Positions 17,414 to 28,068 of a DNA stretch of 64,000 nucleotides are shown in pieces (position 1 is the stretch's first letter; the number at the start of each line of letters is the position of its first letter). The stretch comes from Janthinobacterium sp. TB1-E2 (GTDB lineage Bacteria > Pseudomonadota > Gammaproteobacteria > Burkholderiales > Burkholderiaceae_D). Below the pieces are notes generated by a model that saw only the letters and a list, made by a program, of their open reading frames with translations, had not been told where the DNA came from and did no database searches. The stretch covers positions 5,766,001 through 5,830,000 of the forward strand of contig NZ_CP142523.1 of NCBI RefSeq assembly GCF_036885605.1. Reading direction: 5' to 3'. The position numbers and the translations under genes are program-made.

Positions 17414-19219
17414 TTATTTGATGAAAAGTTGCAGGTGTTCGACGATCGGGCCCAGGGCCAGCGCGGGAACGTAATTCAATACACCGACGAGCACGACGAC
17501 GCCGATCAGCAGGCCGATGAACATGGGGCCGTGCGTGGGCATGGTGCCGGCATTGGCCGACAGGCGCTGCTTGGCCGCCAGCGAACCGGCCACCGCCAGC
17601 ACGGGCACGATCACGCCGAAGCGGCCGAACCACATGGCGATCGCCAGCATCACGTTGTAGAACGGCGTGTTGGCGGACAGGCCGGCAAACGCGCTGCCGT
17701 TGTTGTTGGCGGCCGATGTGAACGCGTACAGGATTTCGGAAAAACCATGCGCGCCCGGATTGGCCACGCCGATCTTGCCCGGTTCGACCATCACGGCGAT
17801 CGCCGTGCCCGTCAAGACCAGGGCTGGCGTGATCAGGATGGCCAGCGAGACCATCTTCATTTCATAGGCCTGGATTTTCTTGCCCAGGTATTCAGGCGTG
17901 CGGCCTATCATCAGGCCGGCGATGAAGACAGCCAGGATGGCGAACATCAGCATGCCGTACAGGCCCGTGCCCACGCCGCCGAAAATCACTTCGCCGAACT
18001 GCATCAACAGCAGCGGCACCATCCCGCCCAAAGGCATGTACGAGTCGTGCATGGAATTGACGGCGCCGCACGATGCGGCCGTCGTCACCGCCGCGAACAG
18101 GGTCGAGGAGCTGATGCCGAAGCGCGTTTCCTTGCCTTCCATATTGCCGCCCGATTGCAGGCTGCTGGCCTGCTGGTCCACGCCCAGCGCTTGCAAGGAT
18201 GGATTGGCTTGCTGCTCGGCGCTCATCACGCCGGCCGTCATGACGACAAAGATCACGGTCATGGCGGCCAGCACTGCCCAGCCCTGGCGCAGGTCGCCCA
18301 CCATGCGGCCGAAGGTGAAGCACAGGCCGGCGGGAATGAGGAAGATGGCCAGCATCTGCAGGAAGTTCGACAGCACGGTCGGGTTTTCATACGGGTGCGA
18401 GGAATTGGCGTTGAAGAAGCCGCCGCCATTCGTGCCCAGCAGCTTGATCGATTCCTGCGACGCGACGGGGCCCATGGCGATCGTCTGCGTCGCCGCCACT
18501 TGCGCTTCCATCACGGGCTTGCCGGCCGCATCCAGCACGGGCTGGCCGTCGGCTGTCACCTTCGGCGTTTCATACGCCACGTGATCGAGCAGGGTCACTT
18601 CCTTGTAGGCGGAAAAATTCTGGATCATGCCTTCGCCCATGAAGACGACGGACAGGGCCAGCGACAACGGCAGCAGGATGTACAGGGTCGAGCGCACGAG
18701 GTCGACCCAGAAATTGCCGATCGATTTGCCCGAGCGCGAGGCGAAGCCGCGCACCAGCGCGAAGATCACGGCGATGCCGGTGGCAGCCGAAAAGAAGTTC
18801 TGGCATGCCATGCCCAGCATCTGGGTCAGATAGCTCATGGTCTGTTCGCCGCCGTAGCCCTGCCAGTTGGTATTGGCGACGAAGCTGACGGTGGTATTGA
18901 ACGAGGAATCGGGGCTGACGGCGCCCAGGCCCTGTGGATTCAACGGTAAAAAGCCCTGCAGGCGCTGCAGGCCGTAGACGAAGACGGCGCCCACGGTATT
19001 GAAGACGATCAGGGCGATGGCATAGCTTTTCCAGCCCATGGCCTTGTCGTCGGGCAGGCCGGACCAGCGGTATAGCAGGTTTTCCAGCTTTTGCAGCCAG
19101 CCCAGGCCGCGCACGGGCGCATCGCCGGCCACCTTGGCCATGTACAGGCCCAGCGGATAGCCGGCGGCCAGCAGCACGGCCAGGAAAGCCACCAATAACA
19201 GTATCGATTGCGTCGTCAT
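17414..19219 (-). CDS. kdpA: KdpA potassium-binding, channel-like subunit
   Basis: A 601-residue polytopic membrane protein homologous to potassium channels; it selects and translocates K+. The four selectivity-loop regions are recognisable, including SFVANTNWQGYGGEQTMSY, LGTNGGGFFNANSSHPYENP, and the later FTSAANNNGSAFAGL. ATG 19219 is preferred because GGAGG stands 7 bases upstream; a GTG one codon earlier is also open. The ATG overlaps the stop of kdpF (TGATG). Confidence 0.96.
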   Translation of the reverse strand: MTTQSILLLVAFLAVLLAAGYPLGLYMAKVAGDAPVRGLGWLQKLENLLYRWSGLPDDKAMGWKSYAIALIVFNTVGAVFVYGLQRLQGFLPLNPQGLGAVSPDSSFNTTVSFVANTNWQGYGGEQTMSYLTQMLGMACQNFFSAATGIAVIFALVRGFASRSGKSIGNFWVDLVRSTLYILLPLSLALSVVFMGEGMIQNFSAYKEVTLLDHVAYETPKVTADGQPVLDAAGKPVMEAQVAATQTIAMGPVASQESIKLLGTNGGGFFNANSSHPYENPTVLSNFLQMLAIFLIPAGLCFTFGRMVGDLRQGWAVLAAMTVIFVVMTAGVMSAEQQANPSLQALGVDQQASSLQSGGNMEGKETRFGISSSTLFAAVTTAASCGAVNSMHDSYMPLGGMVPLLLMQFGEVIFGGVGTGLYGMLMFAILAVFIAGLMIGRTPEYLGKKIQAYEMKMVSLAILITPALVLTGTAIAVMVEPGKIGVANPGAHGFSEILYAFTSAANNNGSAFAGLSANTPFYNVMLAIAMWFGRFGVIVPVLAVAGSLAAKQRLSANAGTMPTHGPMFIGLLIGVVVLVGVLNYVPALALGPIVEHLQLFIK

Positions 19220-19308
19220 CACAGTTCCTCCGCCTTCAGCAGCGCCACCAGCAGGTAGACGAGCAAACCAGCCGAGACGACGGCGCCCAGCACATAAAAC
19301 GCGTTCAT
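19219..19308 (-). CDS. kdpF: KdpF small stabilising subunit
   Basis: A 29-residue single-helix membrane peptide (MNAFYVLGAVVSAGLLVYLL then VALLKAEEL), the normal size and pattern of KdpF, which stabilises the KdpABC complex. Its stop overlaps the kdpA start, and its ATG overlaps the stop of another tiny ORF upstream (ATGA). Confidence 0.9.
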   Translation of the reverse strand: MNAFYVLGAVVSAGLLVYLLVALLKAEEL

Positions 19309-19397
19309 TTGACGCTCCCTAATTTGTCGCAGGCGACGGCGAAGCCGGCCGCCAGGACGAAAAACACGGCAATCAAGCCGAGATACACGAGATCCAT
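19305..19397 (-). CDS. tiny membrane protein upstream of kdpF
   Basis: A 30-residue ORF beginning MDLVYLGLIAVFFVLAAGFA and ending VACDKLGSVK, i.e. one hydrophobic helix with a short polar tail. GAGGGTGGG precedes its ATG. Its TGA overlaps the kdpF ATG by 4 bases, so it is translated as the first cistron of the kdp operon. I recall similar unnamed short ORFs (MDxxYLGL...) before kdpF in other proteobacteria, but cannot check. Function is unknown; a second accessory peptide of the Kdp complex is a reasonable guess. Confidence 0.7.
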   Translation of the reverse strand: MDLVYLGLIAVFFVLAAGFAVACDKLGSVK

Positions 19398-19479
19398 TCC
19401 CACCCTCATTCAGGTTTGTTTTGATAGTGAGCAGATTAGCCAAAAGGGTCTAAAAAATTCGTAAAGACTGGGGAGGCGC

Positions 19480-19497
19480 ATGTAAACAAGATGTAAA
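19480..19497 (-). promoter_or_regulatory. candidate KdpE operator
   Basis: Two copies of ATGTAAA (19480-19486 and 19491-19497) are spaced 11 bases apart, about one helical turn. On the kdp coding strand this reads TTTACAT-N4-TTTACAT. OmpR-family regulators bind such direct repeats, and the known KdpE site is T-rich. It is 83 bases upstream of the first kdp cistron. Inference only. Confidence 0.5.
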
Positions 19498-19673
19498 AAC
19501 GGGGGCTTTACCGCATAAAATCCAGCACAATTGGCGCAAAACCACGCCTGAGGCGCACTGTTGTTGCCCTGGAGTAGCGCTATTGCTCGCGGGACAAGAT
19601 AGAATGCGCGAGCGTCCGCACAAGGACGCCTGGCCTGCCGCACTGCCCTCCCCCAGTGACGCTGGACGGGATA

Positions 19674-19693
19674 TACTGTATATTCATACAGTT
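19674..19693. promoter_or_regulatory. LexA (SOS) box upstream of parE
   Basis: TACTGTATATTCATACAGTT contains CTGT-N8-ACAG with an AT-rich spacer, a perfect match to the gamma/betaproteobacterial LexA consensus. It lies 78 bases before the parE ATG and nearly 300 bases from kdp, so parE and the genes behind it are the probable targets. Confidence 0.75.
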
Positions 19694-19770
19694 ATCACCG
19701 CCGCTGTCATTGCGCCCGCAGTGCCCTGGCCTGGCGTTCCAACCACTGTCTTTACTTAGCTTGAACACGT

Positions 19771-21768
19771 ATGGCCACTAAAAAACCAGCATCCGACTAC
19801 AGCGAATCATCCATCCGTGTCCTGAAAGGACTGGAACCCGTCAAGCAGCGCCCGGGGATGTACACCCGCACTGAAAATCCGCTGCATATCATTCAGGAAG
19901 TGATCGACAATGCCTCCGACGAGGCACTGGGCGGTCATTGCACGCACATCGCCGTCACGCAAAACACGGATGGCAGCATCACCGTGGAAGACAATGGCCG
20001 CGGCATTCCCGTCGGCCTGCACCCGGAAGAAGGCGTGCCGACCGTGGAAATCGTGTTTACAAGGCTGCACGCGGGCGGCAAGTTCGACAAGGGTTCGGGC
20101 GGCGCCTATGCGTTCTCGGGCGGTCTGCACGGCGTCGGCGTGTCCGTCACCAATGCGCTGTCCACACGCCTGGAAATCACCGTCTGGCGCAAGGAAAGCG
20201 ACGGCAACGGCTTGCACCACATGGTGTTTGCGAATGGCGACGTGATCGAGCCATTGAATTCCCGCCCCGCCCCACGCGACGGCAAGAAGTCGGGCACGCG
20301 CGTCACGGCCTGGCCCGATGCAAAATATTTTGATTCGCCGAACATCTCGCAAACGGAGCTGCAACGTCTGCTGCGCTCGAAAGCCGTGCTGCTGCCGGGC
20401 GTCACCGTCACACTCACCAACGCGAAGACGGGCGACACGCAGACGTGGCAGTACGCGGAAGGCTTGCGCGGCTACCTGACCGAAACGCTGGCGCAGGTAT
20501 CGAATGGCGAAACCCTGATTCCCCTGTTCGAGGGCGCGCAGTACGCGGGCCCGGACTCGGAAGGCTTTGCCGAAGGCGAAGGCGCGGCCTGGGTGGTGGC
20601 CTGGACGGAAGAAGGCGCCATCGTGCGCGAATCGTACGTCAACCTGATTCCCACCTCGAATGGCGGCACGCACGAATCGGGCTTGCGCGACGGCCTGTTC
20701 GGCGCCGTGAAAAACTTCGTCGAAATGCACTCGCTGCTGCCGAAAGGCGTGAAGCTGCTGCCGGAAGACGTGTTCGCGCGCGCCTCGTTCGTGTTGTCGG
20801 CCAAGGTGCTGGACCCGCAATTCCAGGGCCAGATCAAGGAACGCCTGAACTCGCGCGACGCCGTGCGCCTCGTCTCTACCTTTACCAAGCCGCCGCTGGA
20901 ACTGTGGCTGAACCAGCACGTCGACTACGGCAAGAAGCTGGCCGAGCTGGTGATCAAGCAGGCGCAGTCGCGCCAGCGTTCGCTGCAAAAAGTGGAAAAG
21001 AAAAAATCGTCGGGCGTCGCCGTCCTGCCCGGCAAGCTGACCGACTGCGAATCGTCCGACATCGCGCGCAATGAACTGTTCCTCGTCGAGGGCGACTCGG
21101 CGGGCGGTTCGGCCAAGATGGGCCGCGACAAGGAATTCCAGGCGATTCTGCCCCTGCGCGGCAAGGTCTTGAACTCGTGGGAGACGGACCGCGACCGCCT
21201 GTTCGCCAATAACGAAATCCACGATATCGCGGTGGCCATCGGCGTCGATCCGCACAGCGTGGGCGATACACCCGACCTGTCCGGCCTGCGCTACGGCAAG
21301 ATCTGCATCCTGTCCGATGCGGACGTGGATGGCTCGCACATCCAGGTACTGCTGCTGACCTTATTCTTCAAGCACTTCCCGGTCCTGATCAACAAGGGCC
21401 ACATCTGCATCGCCCGCCCGCCTTTGTACCGGGTCGACGCGCCCGCGCGCGGCAAAAAGCCGATCCAGAAAATCTACGCACTCGACGACGGCGAACTGGT
21501 GGCCATCGAGGACAAGCTGCGCAAGGAAGGCGTGAAACAGGGCGCCTGGTCGATCTCGCGCTTCAAGGGCCTGGGCGAGATGAACGCCGAGCAGCTGTGG
21601 GAAACGACGATGAACCCGGACACGCGCCGTTTGCTGCCCGTCACGCTCGGTGAAGTCGACCACATGGCTTCGGCCTTGCGTTTCAATATGTTGATGGGCA
21701 AGGGCGAAGCGGCCGGACGCCGCGCCTGGATCGAAGAACACGGCAATGAGGCGGAGGCGGATATCTGA
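19771..21768 (+). CDS. parE: DNA topoisomerase IV subunit B
   Basis: A 665-residue ATPase subunit of topoisomerase IV, which decatenates daughter chromosomes. The GHKL ATPase domain shows EVIDNASDEAL, VEDNGRGIPVG and GGLHGVGVSVTNALS; the transducer domain follows; the TOPRIM domain has LVEGDSAGGSAKMGRD and LSDADVDGSHI. The C-terminus ends with FKGLGEMNAEQLWETTMNP as in ParE. Length suits ParE (about 630-660) rather than GyrB (about 800). Its stop overlaps the ATG of the Hsp70 gene by one base (TGATG). A LexA-type box upstream suggests DNA-damage control. Confidence 0.96.
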   Translation: MATKKPASDYSESSIRVLKGLEPVKQRPGMYTRTENPLHIIQEVIDNASDEALGGHCTHIAVTQNTDGSITVEDNGRGIPVGLHPEEGVPTVEIVFTRLHAGGKFDKGSGGAYAFSGGLHGVGVSVTNALSTRLEITVWRKESDGNGLHHMVFANGDVIEPLNSRPAPRDGKKSGTRVTAWPDAKYFDSPNISQTELQRLLRSKAVLLPGVTVTLTNAKTGDTQTWQYAEGLRGYLTETLAQVSNGETLIPLFEGAQYAGPDSEGFAEGEGAAWVVAWTEEGAIVRESYVNLIPTSNGGTHESGLRDGLFGAVKNFVEMHSLLPKGVKLLPEDVFARASFVLSAKVLDPQFQGQIKERLNSRDAVRLVSTFTKPPLELWLNQHVDYGKKLAELVIKQAQSRQRSLQKVEKKKSSGVAVLPGKLTDCESSDIARNELFLVEGDSAGGSAKMGRDKEFQAILPLRGKVLNSWETDRDRLFANNEIHDIAVAIGVDPHSVGDTPDLSGLRYGKICILSDADVDGSHIQVLLLTLFFKHFPVLINKGHICIARPPLYRVDAPARGKKPIQKIYALDDGELVAIEDKLRKEGVKQGAWSISRFKGLGEMNAEQLWETTMNPDTRRLLPVTLGEVDHMASALRFNMLMGKGEAAGRRAWIEEHGNEAEADI

Positions 21769-23477
21769 TGATCATAGGCATCGACCTGGGCACCACCAAC
21801 AGCCTGGTCGCCATCTGGCGCGACGGCAAGGCTTCCATCATCCCGAATGCGCTCGGTGAACACCTGACGCCATCATGCGTGAGCATCGATGACGACGGCA
21901 CTGTGCTCGTGGGCCGCGCCGCGCGCGAGCGCCTGCAGACGCACCCGCAACTGACGGCGGCCGTCTTCAAGCGCTACATGGGCAGCGAAAAGAAGATCGC
22001 CCTCGGCACGCAGCAATTCCGCCCGGAAGAACTGTCGTCGATGGTGCTGCGCGCGCTGAAGGAAGATGCCGAAGCCTTCCTCGGCCACAAGGTCGAGGAA
22101 GCCATCATCACCGTGCCCGCGTATTTCAGCGATGCGCAGCGCAAGGCCACGCGCATCGCCGGCCAGCTGGCGGGCTTGCGCGTGGAGCGCCTGCTCAACG
22201 AGCCGACGGCCGCCGCGCTGGCCTATGGCATCCGCGACAAGGAACAGGAAAGCAAATTCCTCGTTTTCGACCTGGGCGGCGGCACGTTCGACGTGTCGAT
22301 CCTCGAGCTGTTCGAAGGCGTGATGGAAGTGCGCGCCTCGGCCGGCGACAATTTCCTCGGCGGGGAAGACTTCGTCACCGTGCTGGTCGACGCCTTCCTC
22401 GAAGGCAGCGGCCTGCGCGACGCCGTCGGCAGCCGCCTGCTCGACCCGCGCCAGCAGCAGCTGCTGCGCGATGAAGCCGAGCGCGTCAAGCGTTTGCTGT
22501 CGGAGCAGCCGTCCGTGCGCATGGCCACGCGCTACCAAGACAAGGAATACAGCTGGGAGATCGGCGAAGACAAGCTGGCGCAATTGTGCGAGCCCCTGCT
22601 GGCCCGCCTGCGCCTGCCAGTGGAACGGGCGCTGCGCGACGCCACCATCCGCGCTGCGGAATTGAATGAAGTGGTGCTGGCCGGCGGCGCCACGCGCATG
22701 CCGCTGGTGCGCAAACTCGTCTCGCGCATGTTCGGCCGCTTCCCCGCCATCCACCTGGACCCGGACGAAGCAGTGGCGCTGGGCGCCGCCGTGCAGGCGG
22801 GCCTCAAGATGCGCGACGCGGCCCTCGACGAAGTGGTCATGACGGATGTGGCGCCATACTCGCTCGGCATTTCCATTTCGCGCCAGGTCGGTGCAAACCA
22901 GTATGAAGGCGGGCATTACCTGCCCATCATCGAGCGCAATTCCGTGGTGCCCGTCTCGCGCACGGAAAACATCACCACCATCTACGACAACCAGAAGGAA
23001 ATCAACGTGGCGATCTTCCAGGGCGAATCGCGCCTGGTGGCCGACAACGTCTTCCTCGGCAAGATCAGCTTCCCGATCCCCGCGAAAAAAGCGGGCGAGA
23101 TCGGCATCGACGTGCGCTTCACCTATGACATCAGCGGCGTGCTGGAAGCGGAAGTGACGGTACTGGCCACGCAGGAACGCCACAAGATGATCATCAGCGA
23201 CAACGCGGGCGTGATGACGCCGGAGCAGATCGAGCAGCGCTTTGCGGAACTGGCCGACCTGAAGATCCACCCGCGCGAGCAGCTGGAAAACCGCACCCTG
23301 GTCACACGCGCCGACCGCCTGTACGAACAGTCGCTGGGCGACGTGCGCCAGTACCTGGCTGCGCACACGGCCAATTTCCAGGCCGCGCTGGAAACGCAGG
23401 ACCCGAACACCATCCGCAAGGCGCGCCAGGCGCTCGACGAGGTGCTGCGCCAGGTCGAGAGCGAGAGCTTCCTGTAA
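21768..23477 (+). CDS. hscC: HscC-type Hsp70 chaperone
   Basis: A 569-residue Hsp70. The ATPase domain has IIGIDLGTTNSLVAIW at the N-terminus, VPAYFSDAQRKAT, the hinge motif RLLNEPTAAALAYG, FDLGGGTFDVSI and VLAGGATRMPLV. The substrate-binding domain begins near TDVAPYSLGI. It is clearly shorter than DnaK (about 640) and close to E. coli HscC (556 residues), with a short lid. It is followed directly by a J-like partner gene, as hscC is with djlB/djlC. Its position between parE and parC, with a one-base overlap to parE, is unusual and implies cotranscription with topoisomerase IV. Confidence 0.88.
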   Translation: MIIGIDLGTTNSLVAIWRDGKASIIPNALGEHLTPSCVSIDDDGTVLVGRAARERLQTHPQLTAAVFKRYMGSEKKIALGTQQFRPEELSSMVLRALKEDAEAFLGHKVEEAIITVPAYFSDAQRKATRIAGQLAGLRVERLLNEPTAAALAYGIRDKEQESKFLVFDLGGGTFDVSILELFEGVMEVRASAGDNFLGGEDFVTVLVDAFLEGSGLRDAVGSRLLDPRQQQLLRDEAERVKRLLSEQPSVRMATRYQDKEYSWEIGEDKLAQLCEPLLARLRLPVERALRDATIRAAELNEVVLAGGATRMPLVRKLVSRMFGRFPAIHLDPDEAVALGAAVQAGLKMRDAALDEVVMTDVAPYSLGISISRQVGANQYEGGHYLPIIERNSVVPVSRTENITTIYDNQKEINVAIFQGESRLVADNVFLGKISFPIPAKKAGEIGIDVRFTYDISGVLEAEVTVLATQERHKMIISDNAGVMTPEQIEQRFAELADLKIHPREQLENRTLVTRADRLYEQSLGDVRQYLAAHTANFQAALETQDPNTIRKARQALDEVLRQVESESFL

Positions 23478-25289
23478 ATGGACGGCGGCATGGACAAGGG
23501 ACAGCGCAGCCTGTGGGCAATCCTGGGCACGGAGCCGACCGGCGACGAGCGCGCGCTCAAACGCGCGTATGCGAAGCGCCTGAAGGTGACGCGCCCCGAA
23601 GACGATCCTGCCGCCTTCCAGGAGCTGCGCGACGCATATGAATACGCGCTGCGCCATGCGCACCTGTTTGCCGAGGAGTTTCCGGAACCGCAAGAGGTCG
23701 AAGCGCCAGAAGCGCCGGCCATCGAAGCGGCCGAGCTGTGGGGCGTCATCGACGAACCCGCGCAGGAAGCGCAGGAGCCGCCTGCGGAACTGTGGGGCGT
23801 CATTGCCCAGGAGCCCGCACCGCCGCCGGAACTATGGGGCGTGGTCGCCATCGATCCGGCACAGGAAGCGGCCAGCCTGTGGCAGGCATTCCTGGAACAG
23901 TCTCGGCACACGGATGGCGGTGAGGTAGTGGCCGGCATCCTGCAGGACGACGCCATGCTCAACCTCGACGTGCGCGAGGAATTCGACTTGTGCGCGCTGC
24001 GCTACTGCGCCAGCGCCGGCTATGACATGGCGCTGCGCCAGGCCCTGTTCGAGCAGCTGGGCTGGGACCACGATTTTTCCTATCTGGCGCGCAGCCATGG
24101 GGATCTGGTGCGCAGCGCCGTGCAGCGCTACCGGGCCGACCGCTCGTTCGCCCACTTCAGCGATAACCGCGACAGCTACCCGGGCCTCGATTGCATCATG
24201 TCGCAGCAGCCGCCTTCGGCCTACGCGCGCCAGCTGTTCGACCAAAAATTCACGCTGCAGCTGCGCGAACTGCTGCACACGATACGCTGGCAGCACGGCG
24301 AGATGCTGGCCTGGAAGCTCGATACGGACCTGTTCGAGCAATGGGAACACGCCGTCCATGCCAAGCGCTACTTCAAGCAGACGGCGCTGGCCTCGGGCGG
24401 CCTCGGTTTCGTGCTGCACTTCATGCTCGCGGGCATGCTCGATGCGGCCGGCTTCAAGCTCGGCGACACGGCGGCCTATGCCAGCCTGCTGGGCTTCCAG
24501 GCGCTGGCCTTTTCCCTGCTGGCCATGCATGCCTTGCGCTGGCCGGCGGCCCTGTTCACGCGGCTCGACTCGCTGCAGGAAGCGCTGCAGGAACGCCTGC
24601 CCGCGCTGTGGCAGCGGCCCGGCTTGCGGCAACTGGGCTGGATCGCGCCCTACCTCGTGCTGGCCTTGCTGCTGTTCCTGCCCGAACGCAGCGACACCAT
24701 GCGCCTCGTCACCGCGGCCGGCTTGTGCGCGTCGGCCCTGCTCGCGTATGCGATGAACCGCCAGCTGCTGCATGGCATGCTGCTGCTCCTGTGTCTGGGC
24801 CTGTCGCTGTTCGCGGCCATGTTCATGAGCGGCAAAGGCCCGTCGGCGCTGGCCATCGGCGATGCCATGCCGATGATGTTTTGCCTGGCGGCGCTGGCCC
24901 TGCGCTGCGCCACCGGCCTGTATGGCGATTGCGGCTTCCCCGAGGCGCTCTTGCCCCGCCTGCGCGCCGCATGGCTGATCGGCTGCGCAGGCTTGCTGTT
25001 ACAACTGTATTTGCAATTGCTGCCGGCCGCCCTCGTCGGCGCCGCGCTGTATGCCTGGTCGTGCGCCGGCTTGCTGTTTTCCCCCACCGATTTCAAATGG
25101 AAGACGATCTGGCCGGTGGTGCTGGTGCCGTCCCTCGCCAGCGTCGTGCTGGCCGGCCATGCCCCGGCCATCCGCGCCATGCCGATGATGGATCACAGCG
25201 TCGAACTGGCCCTGGCCGTGCTGTATCTGACTTTGCGCTATATGTATCTGACGTACGGCAAGTCCTTTTCCAAATCCGGGCTGTCATAA
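23478..25289 (+). CDS. J-domain-like membrane protein, probable HscC partner
   Basis: A 603-residue protein. Residues ~11-60 form a J-like domain (LWAILGTEPTGDERALKRAY, then AKRLKVTRPEDDPAAFQELR). The catalytic HPD is replaced by RPE, so stimulation of Hsp70 may differ from canonical J proteins; I recall this RPEDDP form as common in this HscC-linked family. Residues ~86-140 are an acidic Pro/Glu/Ala linker holding three ELWGV(I/V) repeats. The middle (~150-290) is soluble, and ~290-590 contains about nine membrane helices. It starts exactly at the hscC stop. Likely job: to recruit HscC to the inner membrane. Confidence 0.75.
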   Translation: MDGGMDKGQRSLWAILGTEPTGDERALKRAYAKRLKVTRPEDDPAAFQELRDAYEYALRHAHLFAEEFPEPQEVEAPEAPAIEAAELWGVIDEPAQEAQEPPAELWGVIAQEPAPPPELWGVVAIDPAQEAASLWQAFLEQSRHTDGGEVVAGILQDDAMLNLDVREEFDLCALRYCASAGYDMALRQALFEQLGWDHDFSYLARSHGDLVRSAVQRYRADRSFAHFSDNRDSYPGLDCIMSQQPPSAYARQLFDQKFTLQLRELLHTIRWQHGEMLAWKLDTDLFEQWEHAVHAKRYFKQTALASGGLGFVLHFMLAGMLDAAGFKLGDTAAYASLLGFQALAFSLLAMHALRWPAALFTRLDSLQEALQERLPALWQRPGLRQLGWIAPYLVLALLLFLPERSDTMRLVTAAGLCASALLAYAMNRQLLHGMLLLLCLGLSLFAAMFMSGKGPSALAIGDAMPMMFCLAALALRCATGLYGDCGFPEALLPRLRAAWLIGCAGLLLQLYLQLLPAALVGAALYAWSCAGLLFSPTDFKWKTIWPVVLVPSLASVVLAGHAPAIRAMPMMDHSVELALAVLYLTLRYMYLTYGKSFSKSGLS

Positions 25290-25337
25290 TCAGCCCCACG
25301 AATTCAACCGCAACCACTCAACACCGAAACAAGCGCC

Positions 25338-27692
<2,355 letters not shown>

Positions 27693-27712
27693 TCACCATC
27701 GCGCCACACGAA

Positions 27713-27738
27713 AAGACAGGTTCGCCTGTCTTTTTTTT
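27713..27738 (+). terminator. intrinsic terminator after parC
   Basis: Stem AGACAGG (27714-27720), loop TTCG, CCTGTCT, then eight T's to 27738. It closes the parE-hscC-J-parC unit. Confidence 0.9.
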
Positions 27739-27850
27739 CGCCTATCACAGCGTATCGAAGCAGGAAAAATAGTTTTACAGATACGACCCGTGCTCCCGTT
27801 ATCCCTGCAGGCATGCCACCGGCATGCCACCCACGGACAGGAGAACAGCG

Positions 27851-27892
27851 ATGACAAACAACGTTTCAGGCAGGCCGCCATGCAGCGTTTGA
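27851..27892 (+). CDS. 13-codon leader-like ORF before the HTH gene
   Basis: The ATG has a good ribosome binding site (CAGGAGAACAGCG), but the frame closes after 13 codons (MTNNVSGRPPCSV). It overlaps the start of the LuxR-type gene (27880) in another frame, an arrangement that could couple translation. It may equally be the remains of a frameshifted N-terminus. Confidence 0.3.
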   Translation: MTNNVSGRPPCSV

Positions 27893-28068
27893 CCCCGGCC
27901 GAGCGGCTGGTGGCGGCCATGGCGGCCGAAGGTCTGCCCTACAAAAGCATCGCCAGGGAACTGGGCAAGTCGCCGGCCACCGTGCGCAACCAGCTGCACG
28001 CGATCTATCAGAAGCTGGACGTGGGTAACCGCACGGCGCTTGCGCACAAGCTGCGCGGCCAGCCTTAG
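27880..28068 (+). CDS. stand-alone LuxR-type helix-turn-helix protein
   Basis: About 62 residues that consist of little else than a GerE/LuxR DNA-binding domain: RLTPAERLVAAMAAEGLPYK, then SIARELGKSPATVRNQLHAI and YQKLDVGNRTALAHKL. There is no receiver or ligand-binding domain. The ATG at 27880 is preceded by AGGCAGG; a GTG at 27790 would add 30 residues of no recognisable domain. The better ribosome site upstream belongs to a different frame (27851). The stop overlaps the stop of the convergent hypothetical gene by 3 bases. Target genes are unknown. Confidence 0.7.
   Translation: MQRLTPAERLVAAMAAEGLPYKSIARELGKSPATVRNQLHAIYQKLDVGNRTALAHKLRGQP

Larger units (their letters stand above)
19398..19770. 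other. intergenic region between the divergent kdp operon and parE
   Basis: This 373-base stretch holds no convincing gene. It should carry both divergent promoters. On the kdp side are A/T-rich direct repeats at 19480-19497; on the parE side is a LexA-type box at 19674-19693. Confidence 0.8.

Noticed and set aside
19580..19768. Minus-strand 62-codon frame in the kdp-parE spacer
   Set aside because: No ribosome site, no hydrophobic or domain pattern, and it spans the LexA box and parE promoter area.
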